A stretch of DNA of 64,000 nt from Akebia trifoliata. Lineage: Eukaryota > Streptophyta > Magnoliopsida > Ranunculales > Lardizabalaceae. The notes under the pieces are model-generated. The model did no database searches. It saw nothing but the letters and a program-made list of their open reading frames with translations, and was not told the DNA's origin. Both the position numbers and the translations under genes were made by a program. Where the stretch lies: assembly GCA_017979445.1 (NCBI GenBank), contig CM030709.1, forward strand, positions 1,612,001 to 1,676,000, given 5' to 3'. Below are positions 46,386-58,700 of this stretch, piece by piece. How positions within the stretch are numbered: the stretch's first letter is position 1; each line of letters starts with the position of its first letter.

Positions 46386-47765
46386 ATCTATGTTTTCAAA
46401 CTAATGCAAGATGCTTTGGCTAAAGTCTTTTCTGAGAGATCACCAGAAAATGACTTAAATACCCACAATTTCAATTAGGTAACTTTTTTTAATTTTTGAC
46501 TTATTATCAAATGTTGTTGATTTTTCTTTTCAAAAATCCATATTCTTCACCTTCCTCAAAACTATATGTCATCCCTGTGCGTTTTAAGGTTAGAGGACAT
46601 GGCAACTTGAGGTTAAAAATGAGGCTGGTAATCCTAGAATTTGGAGAAGATAAAGTTGGGAGAGAAATCTGTTTTTTTTTCTTTTTAGTTATAATTTTTT
46701 TTTTTTATTCCGAAAATAAGGGCATTTAGGTCATTTTATTTGACTGCGGTCAATGAGGTTACGTGATCAGTTGGAAAACATGGATGCCTCCAGTATTCAC
46801 CAAAACCTACATCTAAATTAATCTTAAAATATAATTAGTGAGGCGGAGCCAATGCCACATGGCATCCAAGGGAGAAAAGGTGTTGGGTAGCTATCCAACT
46901 CGTTGTAGCACATAATCTAGACTCAAGGGAGAAGATAAGTCAATGTTTAATTCAACTAAATCAGGTCAATTAATTAGCGTAGTTAGTAAGACTATCTGTG
47001 GCTTGTATCTAAGTAGGGTTTACAACTTACCTACCTCAGATATTTCGAGTATAAATGAGATTGCCCATTAGAGTATTAAAAAAATTTGTCCTGAAATCAC
47101 TGGCTATTTCCTATTTAATTTTTAATTTGCCCAATTATGATTGTGACAAAAGAGATAATATTAGAAATTTATTTCAATCGTATGGTCCAAATCGATCGGC
47201 TGTAGAATATAAAACAAACAATTCTATCATGACCCAACATCTCCCATATCACACTTTCGGGCCCACTTTTGCCCTGTCAGTGGGCCAGGAGCATTTGTGG
47301 ACTTTAGGTCCATGTATGGCTCAGTCCATAAAAAAGTGATTTCCTCAACATAGTCCTTGAAGCTTTCATTATAAAAAAATAAATTTCGAAGAAAAGGTGA
47401 TTGTTTGGTCGTCTTCCATTTACGTTAGCCCTCACATGAACAACGTTACGTCTGGTGCTATCTTGCCCACGTAGGCCTCACCAACCAAACTTACAAGTTT
47501 GACAATCTTCCATAGAAGTATGTTAATAATTTTTTTTTTTTTTGTATTAAATAAATAAACAATGTTATTAGTAATCATAAACCATTTGTGTTTATCTTGA
47601 TACTACATATCTTGGAAATACTTATCCCGAGGATAAATGTTAATTATTGGATTTTATGTTTAAATGGTTGGGATCATGTGTTTTGTTCAAGAGTCATTCT
47701 TCATGAATCAAGGGATCCTGACGCATTGTATATGAAGATTATAAATTTAGAGTTATGATAATCTA
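46386..47765. other. Intergenic, no gene recognised
   Basis: AT-rich, with poly-T runs near 46.67 and 47.53 kb. No domain was recognised in the short frames. Confidence 0.4.
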
Positions 47766-47950
47766 ACTTACCCATGTGGCATACTCAATCGACACCCCTG
47801 ACCTGACATGCTTGAAAACCGTCGAGTTGTACTCCTCGAGATACATTTTTTTAATGGAGAAGTGCAGTTGTGTATCCCGAGACGTACATATCTATGATTC
47901 CCCAACATGTCACGTCAGGGGTGTCAATTGAGTATGCCACGTGGGTAAGT
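47766..47950. mobile_element. 185-bp foldback MITE
   Basis: ACTTACCCATGTGGCATACT pairs with AGTATGCCACGTGGGTAAGT, and the pairing continues through CACCCCTGACCTGACATG / CATGTCACGTCAGGGGTG. CTCGAGATACA and GTATCCCGAGA lie in the centre. Confidence 0.75.
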
Positions 47951-48690
47951 CAAATTTTCACGATTTATAAATTAATTCATCTAAAAGTCTTCTTTTCTTT
48001 GCTACTTTTCTAAACCATCCGAATATCATCCACCAAATAGTATTTGTGGGGTGAATTTCCGCAATGACTAAAAGCTCGAGATCACTAATATCATAGTGTC
48101 CAAGATATGTTGTCATTTTCATCATCATCGTGGATACAATTTTCAAAATCCAATTCAGAGTTAGTGCATGTTTGATGATGATCTTGGACTTTGTGTTGGT
48201 CACTCCTAGGTGTACATGCAAACTCCTCTGATGTCCAAGTCAAATTTTTAATGGAAAATCATGATTTTTAGAAGTCGTGTACCTTTTACTTTGATTGTTG
48301 CCCTATCTCCCAAAAACACTTCATCGACGAGTCATAACATCTTTCATTAATCTTTGGATGACACATGTAATCATCTTAATAGTTTAGATTCATTCCTCCA
48401 CAATCATCCTTAGGCATTGGTGTGACAATTGCCAAAAAATTTCCAATGCTTACATTAGATTTTGAATTAGAACAACAAAAATTGATCAAAAGTCCCTTAG
48501 ATTCTCTTCTCTTAATTATAGACTCGTGTTCTTCAGTCCTAAAATGGCAGTTTTCTTCTATTATGCTTCTCCCATGATTTCTTGCTTAGGGATTCTCATG
48601 ATCATCTAACCTTGAAAGTAGGTCATCCTTGAGGGCACTTTGGATAAAATCAAATTTGGGATCATATAATTTTCCCTATTTTTACTTACG
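47951..48690. other. Intergenic, no gene recognised
   Basis: No recognised feature. Confidence 0.4.
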
Positions 48691-48971
48691 GTGTGTTTGG
48701 ATTGAGAGAAATAGAGAGAAGAGAAGAGAAAATACATGAGTTCCTCTCCATTTCTCTTATTTGGATTGTTAAGTGGGGAGAGAAGAAAAAAGAATTGGAG
48801 AGAAATCCATTTAAAATATTTTATAATTCCAACTATGCTCGTAGATGTCTTTTAAGATATTTTAAAATTTCAAAGTTGTCCCAAGTTCTCTCCTGTCAAT
48901 CCAAACATGGTGGAGAGAAATTGAGTTTATCTTCTCTTCTCTTCTCTACACTTCTCTCAATCCAAACATAA
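48691..48971. mobile_element. Foldback MITE with purine/pyrimidine arms
   Basis: TGTTTGGATTGAGAGAA at the left pairs with TCTCTCAATCCAAACAT at the right; inner arms AGAGAAGAGAAGAGAA and TTCTCTTCTCTTCTCT also pair. Total about 280 bp. Confidence 0.7.
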
Positions 48972-50129
48972 CAATACTCTGCATGGATTAATTCCCACCC
49001 GTACAAATCTCAAGATGACACGTGTTCAATTCTAATTGCTTACTGACCTTAATACTTTATGCTTTGGCCAAAGTAAACAACATAACCGATCACATTAGAC
49101 CTAATAGTTTGGATGATCAATAAGACAATAACATGGCAACTGTCCAAAAGAAAGTCAATAATAAGATCTAAGGGTAACAAATTGATCCTTATAATACTAT
49201 AGCTAATTCACGAGGTCCAATATTGATTGATGAAACTTGGCCCTAACGACAAGTCTTTGATAGACTTCTGTATTTTTTTTTCTTGCTTTAAATTATTCTT
49301 TTAATTATTAATCTGACTAACAACTAGTCCCCATGGACCTCCAATGTGAAGAGAATATATTGATTTCAGAAGTCTGACTCAATATTCAATTATTTTTGGT
49401 AACTCTTTTGAGACAAAAACACCTAAAATTCATCAAAAAGATTCCAATACTACACAACAAAAGTGAAGAAAACAGATAAAAACCAAACCCACTACGTCCA
49501 CTAAAAATGGTTGAGAGAATCCAATTTTGAGCCGAGTGTTAAACGCAGTGTCCAGGATAGTCACTTTACCACTTTCCTTTCTTAGATTACACGAGCGGTG
49601 TGGACCATGTGTCTACCATACCAATACTCCATAGCCCATGTTTATGGGTCAACTTGGTAGCCTGACACAGCTATCATGTTTTTTGTCGGGTTCGAAGTTT
49701 GGGTTCTTTCGTGCCTTGACTTGACCCATTGGGAGCACTGAATCATGCTTCATTTTAGATTTGGCTCACGTTTGGGTTGAACCTGACCTATAGAGCCGAA
49801 ATTTTGGGATCAGCTTAAATTTTGCAACTAAGCGTCAAGTTAATAAATTGAACTTAATAGAGATGATGAAATTGAGATGGATGAGCAAGAAGTACAAACA
49901 AACAAACTCAGTTTTAATACGAGAAGACTTGATCTTAGAGAACATGGATTTGAGGAACTTGATTTTTAGGATTGGGCTTTGTTTGCTCCTTGTTGTGTAC
50001 TGGGTCAAACTATTTATCAAAAGAATGTGTCATCAACTACTACCAAAAACAAAATTGATCCGAAACAATAGATAGATAAAATGAGGATTATGCTGAAGTA
50101 ACATTAAAATGTACATGGATGATTCCCCC
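48972..50129. other. Intergenic, no gene recognised
   Basis: The 3' part may be decayed LINE sequence leading into the next feature. No reverse-transcriptase motif was readable here. Confidence 0.35.
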
Positions 50130-51345
50130 TTCTACTCCTAGATCTATGGATCAGATATAGGAGGAAGGTAGAACCATGGAAGTTGATAGAGAGGACTTGG
50201 ATAAGATGACTTGGACTCCATCCATCAAAGGAGATTTTTCAATCAAATGAGCATATTAAGGCATTGTTCCTCGAGGGATAGATAAATAGTGGGCACAAAT
50301 TGTGCAACAACCAAGGTATCCAAAGGTATTTCTTCATAGCTTGACTGGCTATGAGTAGAGGCATTAAAACCCAGAGTAAACTTATGCAAAGAGGTATCAT
50401 AAATCAATCGATTTGCCATTTTTGTAGAGCAACAGAGGAGAATAATGACCACATCTTCATGGGATGTGGGTTTACCAAGGAACTTTGGAGTAGAATTCTC
50501 CATAAAATAAATTATAGAAGATCAATCGGAGATTGGAACTCAGAACTTCAATGGGTGTATAATAAATTCAAAGGACGATCGTATGTTGATACTATCAAGA
50601 AATCTATCTTTTATGTTTACTTATACCATCTTTGGAGAGAAAGATGTAGAAGAATTTTCAAAAATACTTTATCTAATCTCATTCTACTGCTTAAAACCAT
50701 TGAAGATGTCATCGAAGCGAAGTTTGACAGCCAAGGGCTTTTGGACTTGGATGTGCAATACAATAGAGACTTCATGGATAATTGGATGAAGCTCAATACT
50801 CCTTCCCCCATAGTTTGTAAATAGATGGCTCCCGAGACTGGTCATTGGAAGCTGAATTTTAACGACTCTTTTAGAGGGGTCATTGGTGAGCAAAGGGTTG
50901 TTATCTGTAATGCTAAAGGGGAGGTGGTGTGTACTCTTGTAGAATGTTCTATAGGAAAATCAATCGTCTAGTAAGAATTCAAAGCAATCTTAGAGGGTAT
51001 TCGATTATCTAAGTCATTGGACCCATAGCTACTCATAGTGGAAGCCGACTCAGTACTATTATTCAAATCCTTAATAAGGAAATTCATTGCCTATGGAGAG
51101 TTAAGCCCTTAGCTAACAAAATCTAGGCCCTATGCTCTACATGAAGCAAACATGTTTGCAGACAAACTTACTTCATTGTTAACTACTTAAGATAGTAGAA
51201 TCATTTTCGTTTCTGATCTTCCTTCTGAGTTGAAGTCTATTGTAAGGGAGGATGCCTCTGGGACCCCCTATGTGATATTGTAACCCTTTTTTTCTCTTTT
51301 CTTTATATTATGCTCACGAGATCTATCTCAGCCCCTGATTACTCT
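50130..51345 (+). pseudogene. LINE 3' end: zinc-binding RT domain, RNase H remnant and tail
   Basis: An interrupted frame reads KMTWTPSIKGDFSIK near 50200 (the zf-RVT pattern W-x-G-x-F-S). From 50351 an open stretch of 157 codons contains CHFCRATEENNDHIFMGC (50417-50470), the CxxC...HxxxxC zinc-binding motif of plant L1-type LINEs, and LWRERCRRIFKN. After a stop comes an RNase H-like part: WKLNFNDSFRG, then EFKAILEGIRLS and LLIVEADS, with stops between. It ends PREANMFADKL and a T-rich 3' UTR with a short A-run (about 51339). It is a 5'-truncated, inactive copy. Confidence 0.85.
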
Positions 51346-51417
51346 ATTAAAAAAAACACCCATTGAAATGTCCCCCCACGAGGTACATTTCAATGTTACT
51401 CCAACGCAACTCATAGA

Positions 51418-51580
51418 ATAATGTTGAAGTGACCTCAAGTTGTATCTCACATTGCATATCCTCACAAGAAAGTGCGTAAGAATCATAGATGTTTTCATCG
51501 AGAAACGAGTAAAAAAGCATCTTGATTCCTGCACACTTTGATGTCAAGATGTGCAATATGAGGTACAATCTTGAGATCGC
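51418..51580. mobile_element. ACCTCNAGATNGTACCTCA-family foldback, copy 2
   Basis: GACCTCAAGTTGTATCTCACATTG at the left pairs with CAATATGAGGTACAATCTTGAGATC at the right. The core pairs AATCATAGATG with CATCTTGATT around TCGAGAAACGAG. Related to 14411-14550 and 60605-60758. It directly follows the LINE tail. Confidence 0.75.
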
Positions 51581-51626
51581 TCTCTCAAATAGATATTAGT
51601 GTAATGATTTTTCTAACACCCTTTTT

Positions 51627-51748
51627 GACACACACACACCCTTCACAAAATCGTAGATCATTTGCCTTGGGATACGTATAATCATAAAAAAAAATTATTA
51701 TGTATCTTGGGCCAAATGATGTGATGGGGGCTTAGGGGGTGTGTGTCA
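51627..51748. mobile_element. Foldback element with ACACACACACC arms
   Basis: GACACACACACACCC pairs with GGGGTGTGTGTC. The inner parts pair ATCATTTGCCTTGGGATAC with GTATCTTGGGCCAAATGAT, a core also seen inside 25513-26008. Confidence 0.65.
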
Positions 51749-51750
51749 GA

Positions 51751-51782
51751 GGGGAAGGGGAAGGGGAAGGGGAAGGAGAAGG
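51751..51782 (+). repeat. GGGGAA microsatellite
   Basis: Four to five tandem GGGGAA units followed by GGAGAA variants, adjoining the foldback element. Confidence 0.8.
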
Positions 51783-53757
51783 AGCGGGGCGTCATATTAT
51801 CACACCTCTAGATATTATTTACTCCCAAAAGAAATATCTTCTCACAAGCATGGCCCACCACTAAAATAATATGGAGCCCGTTTCAATTGGTGGACCAATT
51901 CTTGACTATGACAGGGAGATCACGAAATGCACGAGAAATGGAGACATCACGAGGACAGAGACACAGCCAAAAAAACAAAAATTTTGATGAACTCTAATGG
52001 TGAAAAACTTAGCACGGTTACCTCTGAATCATGAAATCAATGGACAGTGTTGACTCGGAAGACTGGGCACTATTTCTACCCTTTTTATTCCAAAATCAAT
52101 ATGATCCACATAAGTAGTCACCAAACCCATCATGAAGGAAATCAAAACAATCTCCTTATACATTGAGAACATGCCCACAAACTGAAGTGTGATGGAATCG
52201 ATAACAATAGGAGTCTTTAATTACCTACGCGCATAGCATGAGAAAATGCCCCCCACAAAGATTGAAATATTCTTATTGGAATAATTTACTATAAAGATTG
52301 AAAAATTACTGGTTTGGGAAAGATAAATCACAAGTTTTTTATTTGAAGTTGAAGACACGGGCATTAAGATATTTTTCATTAGTTTATAAGAGAAGACTGA
52401 AGTCAAACGTCATCAATTTTAAACAAAGAAACATCTCAAATATTCACCAAAATGTGGAGGTTCAAATTCTTAAATTGAAAACATAAGGGACGACAAGTCA
52501 TTGAAAAGACAATGATTTCTTCGTTTCTTTAAAGCGGGCAGTCCATTTCAAAGCTTGTTACGATAATAAACTTGGCTCAGTCTTTATCCATAGGTGGCAT
52601 GCTTGCCAACCATATTATTTAAGACCGTTGGTCTGATTGATTGTAAAGATTTAAATGGGTAATAAGATTAAAAACAACTGCAAAGGGGGAGTGAAAATTA
52701 GAGTAATCCATAATGTTTTCAACCTCATGACTAGCCCCTTAACCTAAACTAACATAAAAGTATGGAAAACCCATCATTTTCGATCTTAAAAAGTATACTT
52801 TTTAATCTCATCTTCAACCTTAAGATCATATCTCCTCCAAACATCAAGAAAATATGAGTTTTTTAGTCAATTGAGGACTGAATGAGCATATTTGTGGTTT
52901 GAGTAGGTTGAGGATTATATTGTTGTGTAAATGTCTTGTATTCTGTTGCGCTACGCAGAATTACGGGGGGTTAATATTTTCTTAAAGGATTTTTTATTTC
53001 TAGGGGTTTTTGTTTTGGAGAGTTCTACTTATTTTGATAACTCTCAGTAATATAAATAGCGATCTCTGGGACTGTAAAACTTAAGAGAGAACTATTGATT
53101 GTTCTTATTCTGTTCCATGGACGTAGGCACACTGTTGAACCACAAAAATCCTTGTGTTTTGTGCGATTGTGTCATCTTTGCTATTGCGATTTTTTCACAT
53201 ATATCTCTTCTCGAATTGAAGGGTTTGAAATTACTTATTTACTAAGCACAAAAAGTTTTATGTTAACCTCCCTAATGTCTTGTGAATTATCTTGTTTTTT
53301 TTGTCCATAACCCAGTTACCCCATAAATAGATCATTTGGGAGAAATATACATAAATGATAAACTTGATTGGAGATTTCTAGTTAAAAATAGATCATTTTT
53401 TTGTTCCACAAATACCGAATTTACATATAACCCCGACTTGAATATCATGTGTTTAAAAGGAGCCTAATTGACGCAACATCAAATGGTGCCGATTGATCGA
53501 CAGTAGAATATAAAATGAAGTAATGAACAACGCTGACATGACCTCCACATTTCAAAATGCCCATATTCAACGCTTTCAGACCCATTTTCATACATGAGCT
53601 TTTGACGAACACCTTATTGAACCTACACTTCAAAGTCCTGTCTTATTAATGACCTATTGAATTTTAGCTAAACAGATAGAAAAATCGTGAAACAGTCAGT
53701 GGGCCTGGGCATTTTTGGGGCTGAGAATTCATATGGGCCTTGTCCATCGAAAAAATG
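51783..53757. other. Intergenic, no gene recognised
   Basis: About 2 kb of AT-rich sequence with no readable domain or paired repeat. Confidence 0.4.
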
Positions 53758-54236
53758 GACTTTTGGTGAACGGACTTGACGCACGCTGACGTGGAAGCAC
53801 ATAACTTATTAAAAAATAAAAAGAGAAATTTTCTCTCTCTTACATGTTCTTTACCCACATATTTATTTTTTTAGATTTCAAATCTTAAAAAGGATCGTTG
53901 GGCCCACATTGACAATCCAACAACATAGACATCTAAATTTCATGAAAATATTCATATTCAAAAAATAAAAATTACAAAAAATTATTTTTCAAGCTTGATC
54001 CATGGTATATAAAATGGACGGCTAACGAGCACCCACATTTAAAGTTCATATAATTTTATCCTCTACAACCCCATTTCACTGAATCATGATTTTGAATGCA
54101 ACAAGGTGATATGAAAGTTTCTTTTTTTCACTATGGATAAGAGAGAGGAATTCTCTTTTCTCTTTTTTATTTTTTATTTTTTTAATAAGTTATGTGCTTC
54201 CACGTCAACATACGTCAAGTCCGTCCACCAAAAGTC
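53758..54236. mobile_element. Foldback element with 70-bp terminal inverted repeats
   Basis: GACTTTTGGTGAACGGACTTGACG at the left pairs with CGTCAAGTCCGTCCACCAAAAGTC at the right, continuing through GTGGAAGCACATAACTTATT / AATAAGTTATGTGCTTCCAC. The internal 330 bp is non-coding. Confidence 0.8.
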
Positions 54237-54474
54237 TGTCATATTATCAGCACTCTAAAAAAAACAGTTACCGACAGTTGTAATACACGATTTTTATTTT
54301 TCAATTTCTTCTCAAGATCCAAACATTTTAAGGTGGATAAAAAGTGTACCTTCATTGATTAGATATGATTCTTAGAAAGAGAATTAATTTTTTTTTTTTT
54401 TTAATGCTTGTTTGGTACTCTTTCACTTTGCATTAGTCCTCACATGAATCAGATGATTTAGATCATGGTTTTAA

Positions 54475-54718
54475 ATCTCCTAAGAGACCGAGACAACTCG
54501 TATGATACGTCTCGATATCGGCCACCAACAATACGAATATGCAAGTCATCTCAAACACTGAAACCATGCTCAAAAGTTGTTGATTTATGTTAATCCAATG
54601 TCTCATTGAGGCCTTGTTGAACCAGACAACTTGAATAAATCGGAAAACTCATCAAACACAACTCAATCTTGTTCAGGGATGGGACGAGACGAGACATCAA
54701 AACGAGTTTTAAAACCAT
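54475..54718. mobile_element. ATGGTTTTAAA-family MITE, copy 5
   Basis: Ends ATGGTTTTAAATCTCC and GAGTTTTAAAACCAT, with ACGAGACATCAAAACGAG internal to the right end, as in copies 1 and 3. Confidence 0.65.
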
Positions 54719-54910
54719 TACATTACACGATTGTGATAAATCCTATTCCTTCCAATAGACAAATAAAAAATAAAGTTAATTTTGATATGTAATTTCATTA
54801 TGGTTATACATATTAAAATTAGTATCCCTCCTATTTAGCAAGGAAAAAATTATTATTTTTTGTTATTATTTATTTGCAAATTTAGATTTTGTATTGAAAA
54901 TGGTGCTTAT

Positions 54911-55312
54911 TTTCTAACTCAATCTGACATACAACCTCAAAAACTCATCCAACCATAGATTTTTTTCCCTCGTGATACACAAGCGTACATGTTTACGGGA
55001 TATGCAGAGAAAAAAATCTAGAATACTGATTTTGTAATTCAATTTGACTGGGTGACTCAAAAACTCACCAACATAGCATGGGCAAAGAATTGTAGATTCT
55101 TTCCCTCAAGTAAACAACCACCTGACCGACTTGCCACCTACAATTGTGTATCCCAAGCAAAAGAATCTACGGTTCTTTGCACATAACACGTTGGTGAGTT
55201 TTTGAGTCACATTATCAGGTTGAGTTACAAAATCATTAGTCAAAAATCTATTGTTCTTTGCATATGCCATGTGGGTGAGTTTTTGAGTCAATCTGTGAGG
55301 TTGAGTTAGAAA
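54911..55312. mobile_element. Foldback element with two inner hairpins
   Basis: TTCTAACTCAATCTGACATACAACC pairs with GGTTGAGTTAGAA at the right. Two inner cores lie near 54956-55022 and 55090-55178 (AATTGTAGATTCTTT...AAAGAATCTACGGTT around GTGTATCCCAAGC). Its repeats of GGTGAGTTTTTGAGTCA produce a short repetitive minus-strand frame that is not a gene. Confidence 0.65.
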
Positions 55313-55730
55313 CTCATTACACTTGAAAATATGTGCAGGACAGCTAAGAATCCTGGATCAACTAATCACAAAGATTCACCTGTTCTGAGTGCATCAGTGG
55401 ATTGACTTTTCTATGAGCAAAAATCTCTTCTCCTCATATAGATCGTCCTCACAAAAAAATCAGCCTATTTTAAAATTTCTAGCTCATACATAAAAAAATT
55501 GTTTGGCAGAATATTCGTCATCAAGGATCCCCAAAGCTTTTTTTTTCTTCAATATTTTGTTTTTAATCAATGGAATTCATCAAATATAGATTTAGAAAAT
55601 TATTTAGTAAATAAAACTGATGCAAGAGAATTGAACATCATACCCCAATGCGACCAGCTGAGAAAAGTTTTGATTCGATTATTGCTTCAGTTTTTAAAGT
55701 ACTGCTTTTGGTTTATCAAAATAACAAAAA
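55313..55730. other. Intergenic, downstream of the second receptor-like protein gene
   Basis: No homology to the 3' end of the full-length paralogue was seen, and no gene. Confidence 0.45.
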
Positions 55731-58700
55731 CTAAAAAGCCCAACGCCATCTATATCTCCTTGCTACCCTCCTAAGCAATATCAGACCAACCACCATTCCC
55801 CAACCTGACCCGAACCCAAATCCAAGCACTGCAAATCTCCAATCAAGATCAACTCCAAGAACTGCAAATGTCCAATCCGTGGGTGTAAATGACGGCAATG
55901 GTAATACCTCGGCAGTTTCTCTGCATTTCTTGGACAAGGGAGGCCCACATAATCCAGCATTTCCTTCGAAAGAATCGTTTGCAAATGTTGAAAATTGACG
56001 GCCTAATGGGATCAACCCTACAAGATTGTTGACCGATAGGTTCAAGACTGCAAGAAATGTTAGATGTAACAGTTCTGTTGGAATCGTTCCATTCAGCCAG
56101 TTTCGCGAGAGATCTAATGACTCAAGCTGTGTCAGGTTCCCGAGAGATGGTGGGATTGGGCCTGTCAGGGCATTACCCGACAAGTTGAGGAGGTGAAGTG
56201 AGATGAGATCTCCTATCGCTTTCGGAATGTATCCTTCGAACTTGTTATTTGACAAGTCAATTGAGCTGAAAACAGTTAGGATTTTCACCAGCTCCATCTC
56301 TAACCCTTTAATTGTAACTGTCACGGCGTCCTGGTAGTACAGTTGGTCAAGTTCTAGGAACCCATATCGCAATATCTGTTGCTTGTAATTTGATTGGGAT
56401 TGGATCATCATCGCTTTCCAGCTCAAGAAGAATTCCACGGACAGATTACCCGTGAAGTTATTTGAAGAGAGGTCAATAATTTGCAACATTGGAAATGTAA
56501 GATTTGTTTCCGGGTGTCCACCAATGGGACCATGAAATTTATTGGACCGTAAAACAAGGACCCGCAACTGGGCCAAACTACTCAACCAGGAAGGAAAAGT
56601 ACCATTCATCTTATTATTCCCAAGGGCTAGAACCTCTAGCATTGTGCAATTGGCCAAAGTTCTTGACACATCGCCTTCTAATCTGTTCCCATAAAGATCT
56701 AGTGTTCTCAGATTACATCCTTCTGGAAATGTCTCAGGCATTGGACCTTGAAAGTCATTCGCCCGCAGATTCAGTACTCTGAGGCTCCTGATGCTAGCCA
56801 AACAAGAGGGTATTGTGCCAGTCAAGCTGTTATTTGACAGATCAAGAACTTGAAGATAACCAGCTTTGCATATCGACATAGGGATTTCTCCAGTGAACTT
56901 ATTGCTCGAAAGAGAGAAGAAACCAGTGATCGAGAGGTATGAATCAATGTTGGTTGGGATGATGGAGGTGAAATTGTTTTGTGAGTAATCCAAAAAGATT
57001 GCAAATGGAGGCAGAATTGGGATATTCCCTTGGAGCAAGTTGGAATGGAGGTCCACAATAGCCAATGAGTTTAACTCACGGTTAGTCAATGGTTGTTCGG
57101 GATTCTCCAGGAAGTTGTGAGAGAGATTTAGGTGAAGGAGAGTCTCATCGCCAATCTTCCCAATCCAGTTGGGTATCTTTCCACGAATTTGGTTGTTGGA
57201 AAGGTCTAGATTGGTCAATGTTGTTTGGGTATGCAAGAAATCAGGGAATTCTCTCAGTTTGCATGAACCTAATTTTAATGTGCCAACTTGGGGGAACAAG
57301 GCTGGATTTATTCCATTAATATTGACGGACAATCTGTTATCTGTAAGATCGAGACTAGAAAGGTTCTTGAAGTTCTGAAACATATTTAGTCCTAAGGTGC
57401 CATTGAAATTGTTGGAAGAAACTATGAAGATTTTTAGGCTCGAGATATTAAAGATTGATGAAGGTATTGTCCCCTCCAACTTATTGTAACTGAAATCAAG
57501 GGTTTCCAACACAGAAGAAGACGCATTAGAAAACTCACCTAGTTGACCAGAGAATCGGTTGTGTGCAAGATCTAACCTTTTCAATGATGGGAGGGTAAAC
57601 AGAGCCGATGGGATCGACCCATTGAGTGAATTGTTCCGTAAGTTGAGATCAACAAGTTTCCTAAGCTTATCCCAATGAGAAGAAGGAAATGAACCGTTTA
57701 AATGATTATGGGAAAGATTTATTTGGGTGAGATTCTCAGACAAACCCATTGAGGGGATTGGACCAGTGAAGCAGTTCAATGAAAGATCTAAAAAACGGAG
57801 TTTGGTAAGGTTCTCCATCGAAGGTGGGATTGATCCATTGAAACCACAACTCACAAGTTTTAAATTGTACAAGTCTTTGAGATTACCAATAGAATCCGGT
57901 AAATTCCCAGAGAAATTTGTGAGAGAGAGTACCAAGTTCTGAAGATGTCCGTTCTGAGGAAATTCTGGCAACGAACCATGAAGACGCGGGTTTATTGATA
58001 GGTCAAGAGTCTGCAACAGCGGTAATTGGAAAATCTTTTCTGGGAATTTCCCATACAAACCACAAGAACTGAGATGCAGGTATGTTAATTTGGAGAAGTT
58101 CGCAAAGAATTCTGGTACTTCCGCGGAGATATTGTTGTCATCAAGTTGGAACTTAGAAAGGGATCCAAGCATTGAAAGAGAGGGATGAAAAGGCCCTGAA
58201 AGATAACAATTTGACAAACTCAGTACTTCCAGATTAGAGAGTTTAGAAATGGTCTGACACCAATCGTTCCCCTTGGCTGATATATTTACTCCATCGAGGA
58301 GTAGTTCTCTCAATTCCAACAAATCCCGAACAAGCGTTGTAAGATTTGGTTCTTCAAGTTTCAATGTAATCCGTCCCGTGAAAAGGGTAGAAAGATCGAG
58401 CTTAACCAACCTTGTCAAACGCGAGATCTCCATCGGAATTTGCCCAGCAAAGCCTGAATTTGACAGATTAAGACTAGTCAAATTAACAAGCCGAGCAAAC
58501 CCATTTGGAATTGGTGTTGCAAAGTTGAAAGTATTGCTAGCCAAATTCAATTTTTCGATGTACCGAAGCTCAAAGAGACTGCTAGAATTATCAATTCCAC
58601 CAGTAATTGATTTGCTACTGAGGTCCAATCCTATAACATTACCAACTTCATCACAGGTGACACCTTCCCAAGAAGAACTGTTTGGAGTCCAAGATGTAAG

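Noticed and set aside
55106..55291. Minus-strand frame with repeated TQKLT...AKNxRF segments
   Set aside because: The protein repeat is a by-product of the inverted and repeated arms of the foldback element at 54911-55312.
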